Below, piece after piece: positions 8,741-19,085 of a stretch of DNA of 64,000 nt. Made by a program: the position numbers and the translations under genes. The stretch's first letter is position 1, and each line of letters begins with the position of its first letter. The stretch comes from Anaerococcus sp. Marseille-P3625 (GTDB lineage Bacteria; Bacillota; Clostridia; Tissierellales; Peptoniphilaceae): NCBI RefSeq assembly GCF_900232825.1, contig NZ_OCTP01000010.1, positions 124,001-188,000 of the forward strand, in the 5' to 3' direction. Below the pieces are notes generated by a model that saw nothing but the letters and a program-made list of their open reading frames with translations, was not told the DNA's origin and made no database searches.

Positions 8741-10330
8741 ATGAATTTAGAGATTAAGAGACAATTAATCAACTTTTATGATAAAGATGTTTGGGAGCAT
8801 CTAACTGTTGGCGAACATTTGAAAATGTGGTCAAATACATACGCCGATAGAGTAGCAGTTGTAGATGAAAATGAAGAATTGACATATAGACAACTTAAAG
8901 ATGAAGTGGATTGTTATGCTAATGGACTTTTAAATCAAGGATTCTGTAAGGGAGATAAAGTATTATTTCAACTTCCTAATAGTAAAGAATTCATTATAAT
9001 TTTATTTGCAATGATGAGTATAGGAGTGATTCCTGTAATTATCTTGATGGGTCATAGATATTCAGAAGTTAAGGGAATTTTAAATAAAACAAATGCAAAA
9101 GCATATATTGGAATTAACAGGTACTTAGGATTTTCATATGAAGATATGGTGTCTAATATTATAGAAGATACGAAAGAAGATATACAAGTTTATTTGATTG
9201 GCGAAACAGAGAAATATGAGAAATTATGTGCTTTAAGACAAAATAGAAAAAATAAATTTGTTGAAGAATTAGATTATAAGGAAACTGCTATATTTTTATT
9301 GTCAGGAGGAACAACAGGCTTTCCGAAACTAATACCTAATAGGCATTGTGAATTTATATATTTAGCAAAAGAACTGGCAAATGCAACAGATATGAATGAA
9401 GATACAGTGTATTTGGCAGCTTTACCTATGAGCCATAAATTTGCACTTTGTTGTCCGGGAATGATTGGGACATTGTCAAAAGGTGGTAAGGTGGTTACTT
9501 GTAGAGTATCCAGTCCTGATGAAATAATACCCTTGATTGAGGAACAGGAAGTTAGCATTATGGCATTGGTACCTACTTTAGCTAATATGTGTATAGAATA
9601 TCTTAAAAATGATGATGCTGATATCAGCAGTTTGAAGTATATACAGATAGGTGGATCTGTTCTTGATTCTAACTTAGCAAAAAAGATTCAGGAAGAATTT
9701 AATTGTAAATTATTGCAATTGTATGGCATGAGTGAGTCGTTGATTACTTGCTCTAGGGTTTTGGACGATGATTATGACAGATTACATACTCAAGGGAAGA
9801 AGTTAAGTGAGTTTGACGAAGCTCGTATTGTTGATGAAAACGGGAAAGAGGTTCCTGATGGAGATTTTGGAGAGCTAATAGTTAGGGGACCATATACTAT
9901 TTTGGAATATTATGATTCATCAAAACTAAATGATACTCAGTTTACAGAAGAATGCTTTTTAAGAACAGGAGATAGAGCCGCTAAGTTATATGGAGACAAT
10001 TATAAAATTGTTGGTCGTGTGTTGGAGATTATAAATCGTGCTGGAGAAAAAATAGTTCCTTCTGAGTTGGAAAATATTTTGCTTACAAATAAGAATATTA
10101 GAGAAGTGCAAATTGTTGGCATACCCGATGAGACTCTCGGAGAAAAAATAGGTGTATTTATTTTGAAGGGGAGTACCGTTCTTACACTTAGAGATATAAG
10201 GAATTATTTGGTAGAAAGAGGACTTGCTTCTTTTAAGTTACCGGATGAAGTACAGTATGTTGATCAATGGCCATTAACAAGCGTTGGAAAGGTAGATAAA
10301 AGTAAATTAAAACAACAAATGATTAAATAG
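8741..10330 (+). CDS. eqbD-like: Stand-alone aryl-AMP ligase (salicylate/DHB-type), unusual pocket
   Basis: This 529-residue ANL-family enzyme activates an aryl acid as the AMP ester and loads it on the aryl carrier domain that starts the next protein. SGGTTGFPKLIP (188-199), RTGD and the C-terminal catalytic lysine in GKVDKSK match DhbE, YbtE and EntE. Aligned with DhbE, the specificity residues read Lys233 (DhbE Asn235), Cys238 (Ser240) and Ile335 (Val337). Cys at the second position is the salicylate pattern. Lys at the first is abnormal, because Asn there contacts the 2-hydroxyl. No salicylate or DHB synthase gene is in the window, so the acid must come from elsewhere in the genome, the host or neighbours. 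The substrate is left open. Confidence 0.88.
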   Translation: MNLEIKRQLINFYDKDVWEHLTVGEHLKMWSNTYADRVAVVDENEELTYRQLKDEVDCYANGLLNQGFCKGDKVLFQLPNSKEFIIILFAMMSIGVIPVIILMGHRYSEVKGILNKTNAKAYIGINRYLGFSYEDMVSNIIEDTKEDIQVYLIGETEKYEKLCALRQNRKNKFVEELDYKETAIFLLSGGTTGFPKLIPNRHCEFIYLAKELANATDMNEDTVYLAALPMSHKFALCCPGMIGTLSKGGKVVTCRVSSPDEIIPLIEEQEVSIMALVPTLANMCIEYLKNDDADISSLKYIQIGGSVLDSNLAKKIQEEFNCKLLQLYGMSESLITCSRVLDDDYDRLHTQGKKLSEFDEARIVDENGKEVPDGDFGELIVRGPYTILEYYDSSKLNDTQFTEECFLRTGDRAAKLYGDNYKIVGRVLEIINRAGEKIVPSELENILLTNKNIREVQIVGIPDETLGEKIGVFILKGSTVLTLRDIRNYLVERGLASFKLPDEVQYVDQWPLTSVGKVDKSKLKQQMIK

Positions 10331-10346
10331 ATAAGGAGGCTACAAT

Positions 10347-13300
10347 ATGGAAACATATCAAACTAGACAACAGGCAGTACGACTTCTTGATGAAGTGTTA
10401 CAAGCAAACTTAGATGGATTTAAACCTTCAGGAAAAGACAATTTGATTGAAAAGGGTTTAGGCTCTATCCAAATCATGCAAATAGTTTCAGAGCTTAAAA
10501 AATTAGGGATAAAATTATCGTTTGCAAAACTAATGGAAAATCCTACACTTGAAGATTGGATTAGACTTATTGAAAAAGCAAATATTAAAAATATTGATAA
10601 AAAGACTGAATCAAGAGAAAAGAATATTTCGGAAGAGTTCCCTTTAACGGATGTACAGTATGCTTATTTTGTAGGGAGAGAAGAAGATCAGGTTCTAGGT
10701 GGTGTTGGGTGTCACGCATACTTAGAAATTGATGGACAAGAGATTGTAACAGATAAATTAACTGCTGCTTGGAACTGTTTACAAATGGAAAATCCAATGC
10801 TTAGAGCAAAATTTAACCGTAATGGTACTCAGCAAATTATGGAAGAACCATACTCAAAAGAAGTTAAAATTTTTAATTATACTTCACTATCTGAAGAAGA
10901 TGCAGACATAAAACTATTGGAAATGAGAAAAGAAATGTCTCATAGAAAATTTGATATAGAAGTTGGAGAAGTAGCTAGCCTTAGCATTGCGTTACTAAAG
11001 GATAAAAAACATAGAATATTTTTAGATATTGATATTCTAGTTGCAGATATAATGAGCATAGGCATTATAATGAGTAGACTTGTAGAGCTGTACTGCGGAG
11101 AAGATAAAGTTTCAATAGATAGCAATTATACTTTTAAAAATTATCTGGAGGAACGAAAAATAGATGACGAAATATACAAAAAAGATAAGGAATTCTGGAA
11201 GAAAAAAATTGAATCCAGTTTTCCTTTAGAGGCACCTAACTTACCCATTAACAAAAAACCAGAAATGATTGAAAAAGTGGTTTTTTCAAGAAGAAAGAAA
11301 ATTATTAGCAAAGAAAACTGGATTAAGATTAAAGAAAATGCATATAAAAATAAAGTTACCCCATCAATGGTTCTGTTATCAGCATATTCAATGATTATTG
11401 AAAGATGGACAAATCAAGAAAAATTTGTGATCAATGTGCCATTATTCAATAGAGATGTAAATGATAATAGTGTTAAAAGAATGGTTGCAGATTTTACTAA
11501 TCTTCTATTAGTTGAGTGTGAAAGAAAGAATGAAAAATTTTTAGATAGAGTGAAAACTATATCTGGCACATTTTTAGAAAATGCCTCTCACAGCTCATAC
11601 TCTGGAGTGCAGGTACAAAGAGATGTTTATAAAGAAGTTGGAAAAACTATCAATATTGCACCTGTGGTGTTTGCTTGTAATATAGATTATCCTTTAGAGA
11701 CTCAGGAAACAAGAAAAATATTCGGGAAAATAAACTATATGGTATCACAAACTCCACAAGTTTGGCTCGATTTTCAAACTTATTTAGTAGATGATGAGAT
11801 TGTATTATGCTGGGATGTGGTTGATGAATTATATCCAGATGGAATGATTGATGATATGTTCGACTCTTTATACACTTTATTACAATCATTAAGTGATAAT
11901 GAAAATTGGTATAGATTGCCTGAAATTCTTCCGTTGAATCAGATTGAAGATAGAGAAAAAGAATTAAAAAGTATTTTGCCTTTGAGTTACCCTAAACAAA
12001 CTCTCTATACAGAATTTCTTGATAGGATTAAAGTAAACCCGGAAAAAGTTGCTATCGTGGATGCACAATCCGGTATTGAATTAACTTATGGAGATTTATA
12101 CAAAAAGGCGTTAATTATTGCAACAAATTTAATTTCTTTTGGAGTAAAAAAGAATGACTACGTGGGAATAACATTGCCAAGGGGATATAGTCAAATAGTT
12201 GGTATTTTAGGAATTTTATTTGCTGGCGCAGCATATGTTCCTATCGGTATTAATCAACCCAACGAAAGAAGAAGGAAAATATATGAACAGATAGGAATAA
12301 AACATGTCTTATCCAATAAAAATACAATAAGGGATTTTAATTTAGATGATACAGATATCACATTTGTTGATATGGATCAATCAACTATTCAAAGTATAAT
12401 TGAAAAACCTGTCAATATTAGTCCGTTTGATACAGCCTATGTAATTATGACATCAGGAACGACGGGAATTCCTAAAGGTGTGGAAATTGCACACAATAGT
12501 GCTGTTAATACAATCAATGACTTAAATGAAAGATATGAAGTAAATGCCAATGATAGCGTAATAATGGTATCAGCAATTGATTTTGATTTATCAGTTTATG
12601 ATATTTTTGGAATATTATCGGCTGGAGGAACCATCATTACTTTAGATGATAATAATTTCAAAGATCCGGAACTTTGGTTAAAACTTATTGAAAAATATGA
12701 AGTAACAATGTGGGATTCGGTGCCAATTCTTTTTGATATGCTAGTAACTATGGCAGAGGGTAAAGATGTTTCTATTCCATTGAGATTAGTTTTTCTTTCT
12801 GGAGACTGGATTGCAACAACATTACCTAAAAGATTTTATAACAGAAGCAAAAATTCTCTTGTAGTTGGAATGGGAGGAGGAACAGAGGCTTCCATTTGGT
12901 CAAATTATATCAATATTCCAAAGGAAATACCTAAAAATTGGATTTCTATTCCATATGGAAAAGCGTTAAAGAACCAAGTCTATAGAGTAGTTGATGGTTT
13001 AGGAAGAATATGTCCTAACTATGTTAAAGGAGAATTGTTAATTGGTGGGGTTGGTGTTGCAAAGGGATATAGGGGAGATAAGGAATTAACAGAAAAGAAA
13101 TTTGTAGAATCGGATGGAGTTAAATGGTATAGAACTGGAGATGCTGGAAGAACATGGAATGATGGAACTATTGAATTTTTAGGAAGGCTTGATAATCAGG
13201 TAAAAGTTAAAGGTCATCGAATAGAACTTGGAGAAATTGAAGATGCTTTAATTGGAAATCCTAAAATTAATAAAGCTATTGTTGATGTTATTAAGATAGG

Positions 13301-16300
13301 CACTAATAATCAATTGGTCGCATTTATTGAAAGTAATGAGAGTAAGGATCATACATTAACTAGATTAAGTAGTAATGAAAAAATAAATAAACTGAAATCT
13401 GAATACATTGATTATGATGAGTATCTAAATAGTGAAAATAATATGGTTTTAGGTTTGATATTTTCTATTTTCATGGATTTGGGTATTAGTCAAGGAAAAA
13501 GGTATTCTTTTGATGAAATAATGAAATTTGGAGAAATAGATATAGGATACGAATTGCTCGTAAAAAGATGGCTATTATTATTGCAAGAGCATAGTATGAT
13601 AAGTTTAGAAGATGGTATTTACTTATTTAAAAAAATAGATATAGCATTAGACACAACAGTCAACCTAGATAATTTCAAAAATAATGTGGTAGATATTATA
13701 CAGGGTAAGAAACAAGCTATTGATGTGTTTTATGCTTCTGAATCTAAACTTAGTCCTTCCAGACTTTTGAGAAAACTGAAAAATTATAGAGAAAATATAA
13801 ATGAACTTATTGAAACTATAAAGATGGTATTTGATGGCAAAAATAAAAAGCTTAAGATTTTAGAAATAGGTGGAAGAAATAGCGAATTAACAGAAGAGGT
13901 AATTACAAACTTTGAAGATAAAATCGAAAAATATGTTTATACGGACAATTCACTATATTTTGCAAATGAGTTTGAAGACATAAAAAATAAATATACTTGT
14001 TTCGAGTTTATAAAAATAAATTCTTCAAGTAAGTATTTGGAAAATTTTAAAACGGAAAATTTTGATATTGTCATATTATATAATTCACTACATCGTTCTC
14101 ATAATATTTCAGATATGTTGCGTAATATAAAAACCATATTATCTCCTATGGGCGTTGTGATTGGAACTGAAATAAATGATGAATTATTATTACCAGAAAT
14201 TAGTGCATCTGTATTAGAACGTGGTTTTATTGATTTTGATTTGTTAGAGCGTAATGGAAAAATTATTCCAAATATTAAAAACATTAAAAATGCAAGTGAA
14301 AATTGTAAATATAAAATTGAGTATTTATCTAATGAGACTGAAATTAACAAAATGGGAAGTATGATATATGTTCTTAAAAATAACAAAATAGATGTTGAAC
14401 AAGATGAATTAATTAAATTTTTAAAGAACAAGCTTCCTGAATACATGATTCCATTTGAATTTGTAATAGTAGGAGAAATGCCTTTAAATAAAAATGGTAA
14501 AATTGATAGAAAAGAATTAAGGAAATTGATAGAAGGACATGATAATCAAGATTCTGGTTATGATAGCAAAAGTATTGAAGGTAAAAATGAAACAGAAAAG
14601 TATGATGAAATTACAAGGAAATTAGTCAATATTTATAAAGAAATTTTAAATGATATGAATGTATTATCGACTTCTAATTATTTTCAATTAGGAGGAGATT
14701 CTCTTACAGCGACGAAAATTGTTTCCGAAGTACAGAAAGAATTGTGTGTACAAATATCAATTGGAGACATCTTCAAATATCCTGTTTTGAGAGAACTTTC
14801 AGAGTATATTAAAAAAATTGACAAAAAGAGAAATTTATCATTTCAAAAAATTATACCTGATGTTGAAAATATAAATGAGCCATTTCCATTAACGGATGTG
14901 CAATTTGCATATTGGATAGGAAGAAACAAAATGTATTCTTTAGGTTCAGTAGCAACACATTGTTACTTCGAATTAGATTGTTTGAATATTGAGCCTAATA
15001 AACTTCAAAAGATAATAAATGATATGATTAAGTATCATTCTATGTTAAGGGCGATAATTTTAAACAATGGAACACAACAGATATTGGAAAAAGTTCCACC
15101 ATTTATGTTAGATATTAATAACTTATCATGTCTTAATAAGGTTGAACAAGAGGAAGCTTTAAAATTGACTAGAGATATTATGTCTCACGAAATATTAAAG
15201 ATAGATAAATGGCCTATATTTAATTTCAAACTTAGCATTTTAGATGAAATTAAATCCAGACTCCACATTAGTTTAGATAATATTATTTTAGACGGTTGGA
15301 GTATGTTCTATATTCTAGATGAATTGAAATTAAGATATAATGATGAAAATTTTTATAAGGAATTACCAGATGTTTCATTTAGAGATTATGTTTTAGAAAT
15401 TAGAAAAGTAAAAAACACATCTAAATATCAGGTTGATAAAAAATATTGGCTGGATAGATTGAATGGATTTTTGGAAGCCCCTAAATTTGAAATAGCAAAG
15501 TTAGAAAGTGATATAGAAGAACAAACTTTTAATAGAAGAGAAAAAATTATTGATTCTTATGGATTGAATAAATTAAAAGGAATCGCAAGAGAAAATAACA
15601 TAACATTGACAATTTTATTAATAACATTATTTTCTGAAATAATTAGGAAATATTCATTAAATGATGAATTTGTATTAAATATTACACAGTTTAACAAGGA
15701 ACAAATTCATCCGGATATAAATAAAATCATAGGAGATTTTACTAACCTAACATTTCTTGAAGTAAAAAATTGTACTAGCGATTCATTGCTAGAAAAATCC
15801 AAAATGTTGCAAAAACAATTATTAGAAGATACAAAACACAATTCATATAGTGCTGTAGAATTTGGAAGAGAATTAAGGAATAAATACTCTAACAATAGAT
15901 ATTCTTTAATGCCTATAGTATTTACAAGTGGATTAGGTTTGTCTGAAGGCAGGAAAGATACTTGGCTAGGAGAACTTGTATATAATATTTCTCAAACACC
16001 ACAAGTTTGGCTTGATCATCAAGTTATGGAAATGGACGGCAAATTAAAAATAATTTGGGATTCCATTGATGAAATATTTACGGCACAGTTGCTAGATAGG
16101 ATGTTTGAGTCTTATGTAAACTTATTGGATACTATAATAAATAATACCAATACGTTTTCCACTAAAATTAATTATAAGGAAAATAAAGATACTGAAAATA
16201 ATGTATGTATTAGAGAAGACTTATCAGTTTATCAAAATAATGAACCTGATGAAGATATTCATAAATCAAACAAGAAAACAGAAGATAAACTGAACACTGA

Positions 16301-16520
16301 GCTACTTTATTCTATATCAGAAATTTGGAAAGAAATTTTAAAAATTGAAGAAATAAAAAAAGAAGATAACTTCTTTAAACTAGGAGGGAATTCTTTAAAT
16401 ATGATACAACTATCTAATACATTAATGGAACGATATGGTTTTCATTTAGAATTAGGAGAATTTATGGAAACTCCATATATTGAAAATTTGGTAATAAAGT
16501 TGATGGATTTTTTGAAATGA
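10347..16520 (+). CDS. eqbE-like: HMWP2-like NRPS: ArCP-Cy-A(Cys)-E-PCP-Cy-PCP
   Basis: This 2057-residue synthetase has the domain order of yersiniabactin HMWP2. An aryl carrier (Ser40 in LGSIQIM) is followed by Cy1 with the DxxxxDxxS motif (Asp229, Asp234, Ser237). The A domain (about 550-990 plus 1345-1395) has an intact A3 SGTTGIPKG, the FDLSVYDIFG signature of cysteine-activating domains, and the A10 lysine (Lys1385, NGKIDR). A methyltransferase-fold insert (about 1000-1345) has a broken SAM motif (LEIGGRNSE), like the epimerase-type inserts of PchE and HMWP2. PCP1 (Ser1452), Cy2 (Asp1644, Asp1649, Ser1652) and PCP2 (Ser2016) follow. It should make an aryl-thiazoline and add a second thiazoline. 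It is the only apparently functional A domain for cysteine in the locus. Confidence 0.92.
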   Translation: METYQTRQQAVRLLDEVLQANLDGFKPSGKDNLIEKGLGSIQIMQIVSELKKLGIKLSFAKLMENPTLEDWIRLIEKANIKNIDKKTESREKNISEEFPLTDVQYAYFVGREEDQVLGGVGCHAYLEIDGQEIVTDKLTAAWNCLQMENPMLRAKFNRNGTQQIMEEPYSKEVKIFNYTSLSEEDADIKLLEMRKEMSHRKFDIEVGEVASLSIALLKDKKHRIFLDIDILVADIMSIGIIMSRLVELYCGEDKVSIDSNYTFKNYLEERKIDDEIYKKDKEFWKKKIESSFPLEAPNLPINKKPEMIEKVVFSRRKKIISKENWIKIKENAYKNKVTPSMVLLSAYSMIIERWTNQEKFVINVPLFNRDVNDNSVKRMVADFTNLLLVECERKNEKFLDRVKTISGTFLENASHSSYSGVQVQRDVYKEVGKTINIAPVVFACNIDYPLETQETRKIFGKINYMVSQTPQVWLDFQTYLVDDEIVLCWDVVDELYPDGMIDDMFDSLYTLLQSLSDNENWYRLPEILPLNQIEDREKELKSILPLSYPKQTLYTEFLDRIKVNPEKVAIVDAQSGIELTYGDLYKKALIIATNLISFGVKKNDYVGITLPRGYSQIVGILGILFAGAAYVPIGINQPNERRRKIYEQIGIKHVLSNKNTIRDFNLDDTDITFVDMDQSTIQSIIEKPVNISPFDTAYVIMTSGTTGIPKGVEIAHNSAVNTINDLNERYEVNANDSVIMVSAIDFDLSVYDIFGILSAGGTIITLDDNNFKDPELWLKLIEKYEVTMWDSVPILFDMLVTMAEGKDVSIPLRLVFLSGDWIATTLPKRFYNRSKNSLVVGMGGGTEASIWSNYINIPKEIPKNWISIPYGKALKNQVYRVVDGLGRICPNYVKGELLIGGVGVAKGYRGDKELTEKKFVESDGVKWYRTGDAGRTWNDGTIEFLGRLDNQVKVKGHRIELGEIEDALIGNPKINKAIVDVIKIGTNNQLVAFIESNESKDHTLTRLSSNEKINKLKSEYIDYDEYLNSENNMVLGLIFSIFMDLGISQGKRYSFDEIMKFGEIDIGYELLVKRWLLLLQEHSMISLEDGIYLFKKIDIALDTTVNLDNFKNNVVDIIQGKKQAIDVFYASESKLSPSRLLRKLKNYRENINELIETIKMVFDGKNKKLKILEIGGRNSELTEEVITNFEDKIEKYVYTDNSLYFANEFEDIKNKYTCFEFIKINSSSKYLENFKTENFDIVILYNSLHRSHNISDMLRNIKTILSPMGVVIGTEINDELLLPEISASVLERGFIDFDLLERNGKIIPNIKNIKNASENCKYKIEYLSNETEINKMGSMIYVLKNNKIDVEQDELIKFLKNKLPEYMIPFEFVIVGEMPLNKNGKIDRKELRKLIEGHDNQDSGYDSKSIEGKNETEKYDEITRKLVNIYKEILNDMNVLSTSNYFQLGGDSLTATKIVSEVQKELCVQISIGDIFKYPVLRELSEYIKKIDKKRNLSFQKIIPDVENINEPFPLTDVQFAYWIGRNKMYSLGSVATHCYFELDCLNIEPNKLQKIINDMIKYHSMLRAIILNNGTQQILEKVPPFMLDINNLSCLNKVEQEEALKLTRDIMSHEILKIDKWPIFNFKLSILDEIKSRLHISLDNIILDGWSMFYILDELKLRYNDENFYKELPDVSFRDYVLEIRKVKNTSKYQVDKKYWLDRLNGFLEAPKFEIAKLESDIEEQTFNRREKIIDSYGLNKLKGIARENNITLTILLITLFSEIIRKYSLNDEFVLNITQFNKEQIHPDINKIIGDFTNLTFLEVKNCTSDSLLEKSKMLQKQLLEDTKHNSYSAVEFGRELRNKYSNNRYSLMPIVFTSGLGLSEGRKDTWLGELVYNISQTPQVWLDHQVMEMDGKLKIIWDSIDEIFTAQLLDRMFESYVNLLDTIINNTNTFSTKINYKENKDTENNVCIREDLSVYQNNEPDEDIHKSNKKTEDKLNTELLYSISEIWKEILKIEEIKKEDNFFKLGGNSLNMIQLSNTLMERYGFHLELGEFMETPYIENLVIKLMDFLK

Positions 16521-16542
16521 TGTATTTGGAGAGAGGAACATT

Positions 16543-17607
16543 ATGATGAAAGCGATAGTTTGTGGAACAACTTTTGGTCAATCCTATATAAATGCGATAA
16601 AAAAAATAAATAATATTGAATTGGTAGGTATATTAGCTTTTGGAAGTAGTCGTTCTAAGAGGTGTGCAGAAGAACATAATGTTCCACTATATGTTGATGT
16701 AGATTCTATTCCAGGAAATATAGATATTGCATTTGTTATAATTAAATCTTCTGTATTGGGAGGTAAGGGAACTGAATTGTCAGAGAGTCTCTTAAAAAAA
16801 GGAATTCATGTGATACAGGAACATCCAATTCATTATAGAGAGATAGAGAACTGCTTAAAGTTGGCTCATGAATTCAACTCATATTATATAGTAGGGAATT
16901 TATATAATTCATTGGAAACTATTGAAAAATTTATTGAAGCTGCAAAATATTTAAATAAAAAAGATATTCTTGAACATGTAGATATCATGACATCTTCGCA
17001 ACTTCTTTATTCTTTGATAGGTATTCTGAACGAAGCATTACCTCTTCTTAGAAGTTTTAATATAATTCCAACGTTAACAGAGAAAAGATACCCTTTTAAT
17101 CGTGTTGTTTTGTCAAATGGGCAATTGGATGTAAACTTACAAATTCATAATGAGGTTTCTGATGTGGATGGGAATAACCATATGCATCTTCTTCATAAAA
17201 TTACTTTTTTTTATAAAAGTGGAAGATTAGATCTTGAAGATACCTTTGGATCTGTAATATGGAGGGATAGAATGAATATATCTGATAATATTGTGTTAGA
17301 TTCAAAACAAATTGATGTTAATTATTTAAATAAGCCAATAAAATTTAGCTTGGCAAATTACAGTAACTTGACATATGAAACTATACTTTATGATGTTTTT
17401 CCGAATGCCATAAGGAAAGAAATTGAAAAATTTATTGAAAATGTTAAACAAAGAAAAAATAATATTACAAGAACGCAAAAGGAAATAATAGTTTCGAAAA
17501 AATGGGGAGAAATAATGAAAGAAATAGGGTTTCCTAAAAATGTTAAATTTGGTGAAGAACATCTTAACCATTTACAAGCTTTAAAAAATTTAGGGATGAA
17601 AAAATGA
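16543..17607 (+). CDS. eqbF-like: Thiazolinyl imide reductase (Irp3/YbtU/PchG family)
   Basis: This 354-residue NAD(P)H-dependent enzyme reduces a carrier-bound thiazoline to thiazolidine. The Rossmann start KAIVCGTTFGQSY, the EHPIHYRE segment and the GTELSESLL stretch are characteristic of Irp3/PchG. Length matches (PchG about 350). The gene follows the HMWP2-like NRPS by 22 bases and overlaps the next gene by four. Two in-frame ATGs (16543, 16546) follow the GGAGAGGA-type ribosome site. A complete paralogue lies at 21534 and a divergent third copy is fused to a methyltransferase at 28043. This one is the probable counterpart of the single reductase in equibactin and yersiniabactin loci. Confidence 0.88.
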   Translation: MMKAIVCGTTFGQSYINAIKKINNIELVGILAFGSSRSKRCAEEHNVPLYVDVDSIPGNIDIAFVIIKSSVLGGKGTELSESLLKKGIHVIQEHPIHYREIENCLKLAHEFNSYYIVGNLYNSLETIEKFIEAAKYLNKKDILEHVDIMTSSQLLYSLIGILNEALPLLRSFNIIPTLTEKRYPFNRVVLSNGQLDVNLQIHNEVSDVDGNNHMHLLHKITFFYKSGRLDLEDTFGSVIWRDRMNISDNIVLDSKQIDVNYLNKPIKFSLANYSNLTYETILYDVFPNAIRKEIEKFIENVKQRKNNITRTQKEIIVSKKWGEIMKEIGFPKNVKFGEEHLNHLQALKNLGMKK

Positions 17608-19061
17608 AACTAAAAAATGATAGTACAGACTTAGAATTATTTGATTATGTAAATGAGCTGAGAAAACAGGGAATGTTTTTGTTTGTGGAAGATAAAAAAT
17701 TAAAATATAGAATCAAAAAAGAATTATACAATGAAGAGGTAATCAACGAAATTAAAGTTAACAAAGAGGATTTACTCAGATATTTATCAAAAGCACAAGA
17801 AAACACTTTGGAATTGAGTTCACTTCAGTTGGCATATATGGCTGGACAAGTAGATGGGGAATTTTTAAATAAAGTTAATGCTCATTATTATATTGAATTT
17901 GAAAAGCAAAATTTAAATATTGCTAATCTTGAAAAAAACATTAATTTGATGATTAGAAAAAATGATATTTTAAGATTGATTTTATTATCGGATGGTAGAG
18001 GGATTATACTGGAAAAAGTTCCTGAATATAAAGTTTTTAAATATCAATATAATTCTAAAGAGGATAGGTATAAAATGCGAAAGATTTTATCGCATATGAA
18101 GTATAATATCGAAACATGGCCTATGTTTAAATTCGTAGTTGGAAAGAAAATTAATGGCGGGAATAAAAATGATGTACTCCACATAAGTTTTGATTGTTCT
18201 ATATTAGATGCGTGGAGTGCAGGTAATATGATATATAAGCTTTTTGCGTTATACGAAGGAGAAAAAATAAGTTTTTCCGATGTATCTTATAAAGATTATG
18301 TAATGAATTTAAGAATATATAAGGAACTTGCGTTTAATAAGAGACTTTTAGATGAGGCTGAAAAATATTGGAATAAAATGATAAAAACACTACCAAAAGC
18401 ACCGAATTTAAGAACAAAAATGCCGATTAATGACTTAGAAGAATACAATTTTAAAAGAAAAGAATATCGTTTTAGTAAAGAACAAACTGACAATTTAATA
18501 CATTATTCAAAACTAAGAGGTGTAACGTTGTCTGCTATATTAATCACTATTTATATGAAAGTATTGTCTGACTTAATTGAGACTGACGAATTAACAATAA
18601 CAACAACATTATTTGGGAAATTACCAGTAGTTAAAAATGCAGATGAATTGTTGGGAGAATTTACAAATATAGGATTAATTAGCTATAAAGATGAATATAA
18701 ATCTATATTAGAGTCCATCAAAAAAACCCAAAAACAAATATTTAAGTTATTAGAATATAGATGTTTTGATGGGATTAATGTTATAAATAAAGCTAGGCAA
18801 GAGAATGGAATAAATAAATTGTTTCCAATAGTAGTTACTTGCATGATTGGAGAGAGTTATAACAATTGTAAAAATGGATTCCATGAAATATGTTCATTAA
18901 GTCAAACACCTCAAGTTTATCTAGATCATCATATAAGAATGATTGATGATAGTATTGTGATTACTTTTGATTATATAGATGAATTATTATATGAAGAGGA
19001 TATTATTTGGATGGTAGGTAAGTATATTGATGTTTCAAATGAAATATGCTCTAATTTTTGA
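17604..19061 (+). CDS. Free-standing cyclization (Cy) domain with TubC-type docking segment
   Basis: The protein has 485 residues. Residues about 8-60 match the TubC N-terminal docking domain pattern (LRKQGMFLFVEDKKLKYRI, then LLRYL), used to dock onto an upstream NRPS. The remainder is one heterocyclization domain with DCSILDAWS (DxxxxDxxS intact) at about 199-207 and LSQTPQVYLDHH near the end. No A or PCP domain is attached. It would condense the upstream chain with a cysteine held on a separate carrier, probably the PCP of the next gene, and cyclize it. Its ATG overlaps the reductase stop by four bases (ATGA). Split Cy modules of this kind are not part of yersiniabactin or pyochelin lines. 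Confidence 0.85.
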   Translation: MKLKNDSTDLELFDYVNELRKQGMFLFVEDKKLKYRIKKELYNEEVINEIKVNKEDLLRYLSKAQENTLELSSLQLAYMAGQVDGEFLNKVNAHYYIEFEKQNLNIANLEKNINLMIRKNDILRLILLSDGRGIILEKVPEYKVFKYQYNSKEDRYKMRKILSHMKYNIETWPMFKFVVGKKINGGNKNDVLHISFDCSILDAWSAGNMIYKLFALYEGEKISFSDVSYKDYVMNLRIYKELAFNKRLLDEAEKYWNKMIKTLPKAPNLRTKMPINDLEEYNFKRKEYRFSKEQTDNLIHYSKLRGVTLSAILITIYMKVLSDLIETDELTITTTLFGKLPVVKNADELLGEFTNIGLISYKDEYKSILESIKKTQKQIFKLLEYRCFDGINVINKARQENGINKLFPIVVTCMIGESYNNCKNGFHEICSLSQTPQVYLDHHIRMIDDSIVITFDYIDELLYEEDIIWMVGKYIDVSNEICSNF

Positions 19062-19085
19062 TAAATCAACTATGGAGGGAATAAT

